Below are positions 61,315-64,000 of a DNA stretch of 64,000 nucleotides, piece by piece (position 1 is the stretch's first letter; each line of letters opens with the position of its first letter). A program made the position numbers and the translations under genes. The stretch comes from Myxococcus qinghaiensis (GTDB taxonomy: Bacteria > Myxococcota > Myxococcia > Myxococcales > Myxococcaceae). The notes beneath the pieces were generated by a model, which was given only the letters and a program-made list of their open reading frames with translations, did not search any database and was not told the DNA's origin. Where the stretch lies: contig NZ_JAKCFA010000030.1 in NCBI RefSeq assembly GCF_024198215.1, positions 55,226 to 119,225 of the forward strand, in the 5' to 3' direction.

Positions 61315-63876
61315 ATGAAACATCAGGCATTCCGAGCGCTTTTGGCAGCAGCGGCCCTTGGCTGGGTGGGGTGTGGCGGGGAGGGGGGCGAGGCCCTGGA
61401 AGGGGAGAAGCCGGCGCCCCTCGCGGAGAGGAAGTCGGAGGCGCTGGCCAGCGGCGGCAGCCCGGCCGTCCCCTGGGTGGCCCCCACGCTCGTCGTCAAC
61501 AGCAACTTCCCGACGGGGACGCTCCAGTTCAACTCCGAGACGGACTTCACCCGGTTCCTGCGCGCGTTCGATGCCGCGGAGGCTCCCTCCACCGGCTCCA
61601 TCACCGGCAAGCACGCCTACAGCGCCGCCAATACCAACAGCGCCAGCCAGAACTACGTCACCTTCACCGTCTACCTGCTGGCGGGCCAGGACTTCGACGT
61701 CGGTACGTGCGGTGTCGAGGGCTCGGTGGCCTCGGGAGACACCTACCTGCGCGTCTATGATGGCGCCAACAACCAGGTCGCCTACAGCGACGACGCCTGC
61801 GGCAGCTCGGGCAGCCGCGCGACCTTCACCGCGCCCTCCACGGGCACGTACCAGGTCCGGATGGGCTGTTACTCCGGCAACTCTTGCAGCGGGACGACGG
61901 CCTATGTCGTCAACGACGCCATTGGCGCCGGGGCGACCTCGAGCGGCTTCGTCTCCTACAACACCGCGAACACCAACAGCGCGACCCAGAACCACGCGAC
62001 CCTGTCATTGCAGCTCGAGCAGGGGCAGTCCTTCAGCCTTGGGACGTGTGGCCTCGTGGGGTCCGCCTTCACGGGTGACACCTACCTGAGCGTCCTCAAC
62101 GGCGGCAACGCGGTGATCGCCAGCAGCGACGATGCCTGTGGTGGCCGGGGCAGCCGCATCGACTTCACCGTCGCCACCAGCGGGACGTACGAGGTCCGCC
62201 TGGGGTGCTACGCGGCGGTCGCCTGCACCGGCACCCTCGCGTACACCGTCACCGCGCCGCTGACGCAGGCGCAGATGCTGCCGGTGGGCTTCAACAGCGC
62301 GTTCGCGGCGCTCAAGGTCGCTTCGTTCAGCGACCCCGCGGGTGATGCCATCGTCGACGTCACCGAGGCCGAGTACCTGAACGACCTCAAGCTCTACCTC
62401 ACCGACGACGATTCCATCCGCAAGCTCGTCGACCCCGAGCTGCAGGTCGTCGTGGGCAGCACGCTGCGCCACATCACGAACCTGGGTGTCTTCACCGTCG
62501 AGCTGTCTCAGCTCGCGGCGTACCGGAGCTGGTACAACGCGAACAAATACGCCATCAACGTCGACCCGAACTACACCTCGGTGCCGGGTGAGACGTCCCT
62601 GGGCAATGGCAGGTACCAGGTCATGCCGGGCGTCACGCGCGCGGTGGGCCGGGACTACGGCGTGCCCGACATGAAGCTGTTGGGCAATGACGAGGAGGGC
62701 GGCGGCGCGCAGACCCTCACCCAGAAGCTCCGGGCCCAGGAGGGCGAGTCGTCCGGGGCCGACACCCTGGCTGAGCAGAGCGAGGTCCAGGAGTCGAAGG
62801 CCTCCTGCGCTGACTCCCTGACGGAGAAGGGCAACAAGGGCGGGGAGAACGGCCGCATCGCGTACTGGTGGGGCAAGGTCAACCTGCACACGACGGCGTC
62901 CGGAGCCTGGACCCACGACACCGACTGCACCTCGGGCGCGAACCTCGACCCGCTCACCTACTGCCGCAAGTTCTGGCCGTTCACGGCCTCGGTACAGGAG
63001 GTCCCCGTGACGCAGAAGCCGGGGGCGCCCTGGCTGTCCGCGGGTTGCACGGGCCCCACCGCCTACAACGGCCTGCGCGAGTTCCTCTGCAAGGACACCC
63101 TTGCGTGCAACACGACTCCGCCCGCCAACCTCTCCTATGCGTCCTTCCCCGTGGGCTCCAACTTCCGGCGCTCGGAGAACGTGGGTGTCACCAACAACCG
63201 GCGCTTCGTCTTCAAGGCGCAGCACACCTGGCAGCCGCTCAGCATCATCTACGAGCGCATTGGCGTGAAGGCGAAGCTCCAGCGCAAGAAGCGCTTCCTG
63301 TTCGTCTCCTACTGGGGCCCCTCGAACGCCGACGAGATGGTGATTTCCATCGACAACATGTACCTCTGGACGGACTACATCTTCCCGGCTCCGCAGCAGT
63401 TCAACACCCTGGCCCAGCCGAAGTTCGATGGCCTGGCGGACTACAAGATTGGCAACTGGGTCGTGAAGACGATGAACCTCAAGGTCAACGCGAGCGCCCT
63501 GGGCTACCGGGTGACGACGGCCCAGATAGGGCAGTGGCTCAACAGCATCTTCAACTCGCTCATCGGCAACACGTACCAGAACCTCTATGAGAGCATCGTC
63601 AAGAACATGATCGACTCGATCGATTCGACGTTCAGCCAGCGCTACAAGGAGTACGCCAAGCGCGTGATGCAGCTCGCCGAACAGAATCGTCTCAAGTGGA
63701 CCATCGGCGAGGCCCGCAAGCCGCAGTGTTATGGAGAGTCCAACCGCTGGACCTTCGACTGGAACATCGGGTTCGGTGACGCCACGTACGACTACCAGAT
63801 GAAGACAGGCGCCTTCTCCGCGCGCGCCCGCGTCGGCAACGACTGGTACGGCATCCGTTTCGTGCGCCAGGATTAG
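61315..63876 (+). CDS. Large lipoprotein with two pre-peptidase-like domains
   Basis: Encodes 853 residues. GAGGAG precedes ATG 61315; lipobox LGWVGC. Two repeated domains of about 100 residues lie at the N-terminus (AYSAANTNSASQNYVTFTVYL and VSYNTANTNSATQNHATLSLQL; each has GTCG, GDTYL, SDDACG and TGTY-RxGCY-type endings), like PPC-type binding modules. A long unique region follows, with a Gln/Glu-rich linker (QTLTQKLRAQEGES) and a cysteine-containing C-terminal domain. No catalytic motif seen. Probably a surface-exposed lipoprotein. Confidence 0.7.
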   Translation: MKHQAFRALLAAAALGWVGCGGEGGEALEGEKPAPLAERKSEALASGGSPAVPWVAPTLVVNSNFPTGTLQFNSETDFTRFLRAFDAAEAPSTGSITGKHAYSAANTNSASQNYVTFTVYLLAGQDFDVGTCGVEGSVASGDTYLRVYDGANNQVAYSDDACGSSGSRATFTAPSTGTYQVRMGCYSGNSCSGTTAYVVNDAIGAGATSSGFVSYNTANTNSATQNHATLSLQLEQGQSFSLGTCGLVGSAFTGDTYLSVLNGGNAVIASSDDACGGRGSRIDFTVATSGTYEVRLGCYAAVACTGTLAYTVTAPLTQAQMLPVGFNSAFAALKVASFSDPAGDAIVDVTEAEYLNDLKLYLTDDDSIRKLVDPELQVVVGSTLRHITNLGVFTVELSQLAAYRSWYNANKYAINVDPNYTSVPGETSLGNGRYQVMPGVTRAVGRDYGVPDMKLLGNDEEGGGAQTLTQKLRAQEGESSGADTLAEQSEVQESKASCADSLTEKGNKGGENGRIAYWWGKVNLHTTASGAWTHDTDCTSGANLDPLTYCRKFWPFTASVQEVPVTQKPGAPWLSAGCTGPTAYNGLREFLCKDTLACNTTPPANLSYASFPVGSNFRRSENVGVTNNRRFVFKAQHTWQPLSIIYERIGVKAKLQRKKRFLFVSYWGPSNADEMVISIDNMYLWTDYIFPAPQQFNTLAQPKFDGLADYKIGNWVVKTMNLKVNASALGYRVTTAQIGQWLNSIFNSLIGNTYQNLYESIVKNMIDSIDSTFSQRYKEYAKRVMQLAEQNRLKWTIGEARKPQCYGESNRWTFDWNIGFGDATYDYQMKTGAFSARARVGNDWYGIRFVRQD

Positions 63877-63925
63877 TACTACCCGGTCACTTGAATCCAG
63901 GTAGCGGTCATGATCTACGGTCGGG

Positions 63926-64000
63926 ATGACACCCGCACATCTGCGCAAGCTGGATGAGGCGCTGAGCGCCTACCTCGATGAGATGGTGGTCGGCATGGGG
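63926..64000 (+). CDS. Start of probable IS701-family transposase (partial)
   Basis: The last 75 bases encode 25 residues, MTPAHLRKLDEALSAY then LDEMVVGMG, the typical beginning of IS701-type DDE transposases. The reading frame runs off the right edge. It lies 49 bases after the lipoprotein gene, so the left inverted repeat of the element should lie in 63877-63925, but no partner end is visible to confirm it. Confidence 0.6.
   Translation, partial: MTPAHLRKLDEALSAYLDEMVVGMG

Overview
The window is chromosomal DNA from a myxobacterium of the Myxococcaceae, most likely Myxococcus or a close relative. GC content is high (about 65-70% in ordinary regions), and several families known mainly from this group are present. 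These are a TIGR02269-type lipoprotein with its double-CXXCG partner (SitA6/SitI6 type), a DUF2380-type lipoprotein toxin, a DUF2381 protein beside a Ser/Thr kinase, DUF2917, and many lipoproteins. No tRNA, rRNA or CRISPR array was found.

Layout. 1-0.8 kb: a frameshifted SitA-like toxin lipoprotein running off the left edge. 1.1-15.1 kb: mostly housekeeping and metabolic genes (SprT-like protein, DUF2203, coiled-coil protein, NmrA-like reductase, GY-rich lipoprotein, GH15 glucoamylase/trehalase, DUF2171, an ornithine cyclodeaminase/UMF1 transporter pair, orphan GAF-PAS histidine kinase, M20 peptidase, msrA). 15.1-20.2 kb: a SitI6/SitA6 immunity-toxin pair, divergent from a 1125-residue protein with a peptidoglycan-binding domain and a C39-like protease. 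20.4-24.9 kb: a secreted GH3 glycosidase with three discoidin domains. 25-35.6 kb: GspC-like PDZ protein, YebC, Mpo1-like protein, methyltransferase/thioesterase pair, cupin/metallophosphoesterase pair and an ADOP-type permease. 35.6-37.1 kb: a low-GC island of three small unknown genes. 37.4-40.7 kb: an RCC1-repeat lipoprotein with 21 repeats, split by a 2-bp insertion. 41.3-42.6 kb: a propeller lipoprotein.

42.6-50.5 kb is the most interesting part. A small TIR protein is followed by a TIR-like/NACHT/HEAT protein of 1246 residues, a bacterial NLR-like arrangement with visibly lower GC than its flanks. Divergent from it is a three-gene operon: a predicted outer-membrane beta-barrel, a DUF2380-type toxin lipoprotein and a small putative immunity protein. 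50.6-64 kb: YjzC-like protein, secreted and lipoprotein genes, a MocR regulator divergent from DUF2917 across an inverted repeat, map with an upstream HTH gene, a membrane Ser/Thr kinase with a DUF2381 protein, a large lipoprotein with two repeated domains, and the start of a probable IS701-family transposase at the right edge.

Together, three SitA-like toxin loci (one broken), the NACHT/TIR pair, the C39 protein and the transposase start mark this as a chromosome stretch rich in conflict and kin-discrimination genes, interleaved with core genes. The best candidate for an undescribed system is the TIR plus TIR-like-NACHT-HEAT pair. Domain names are from reading motifs by eye; no database search was run.
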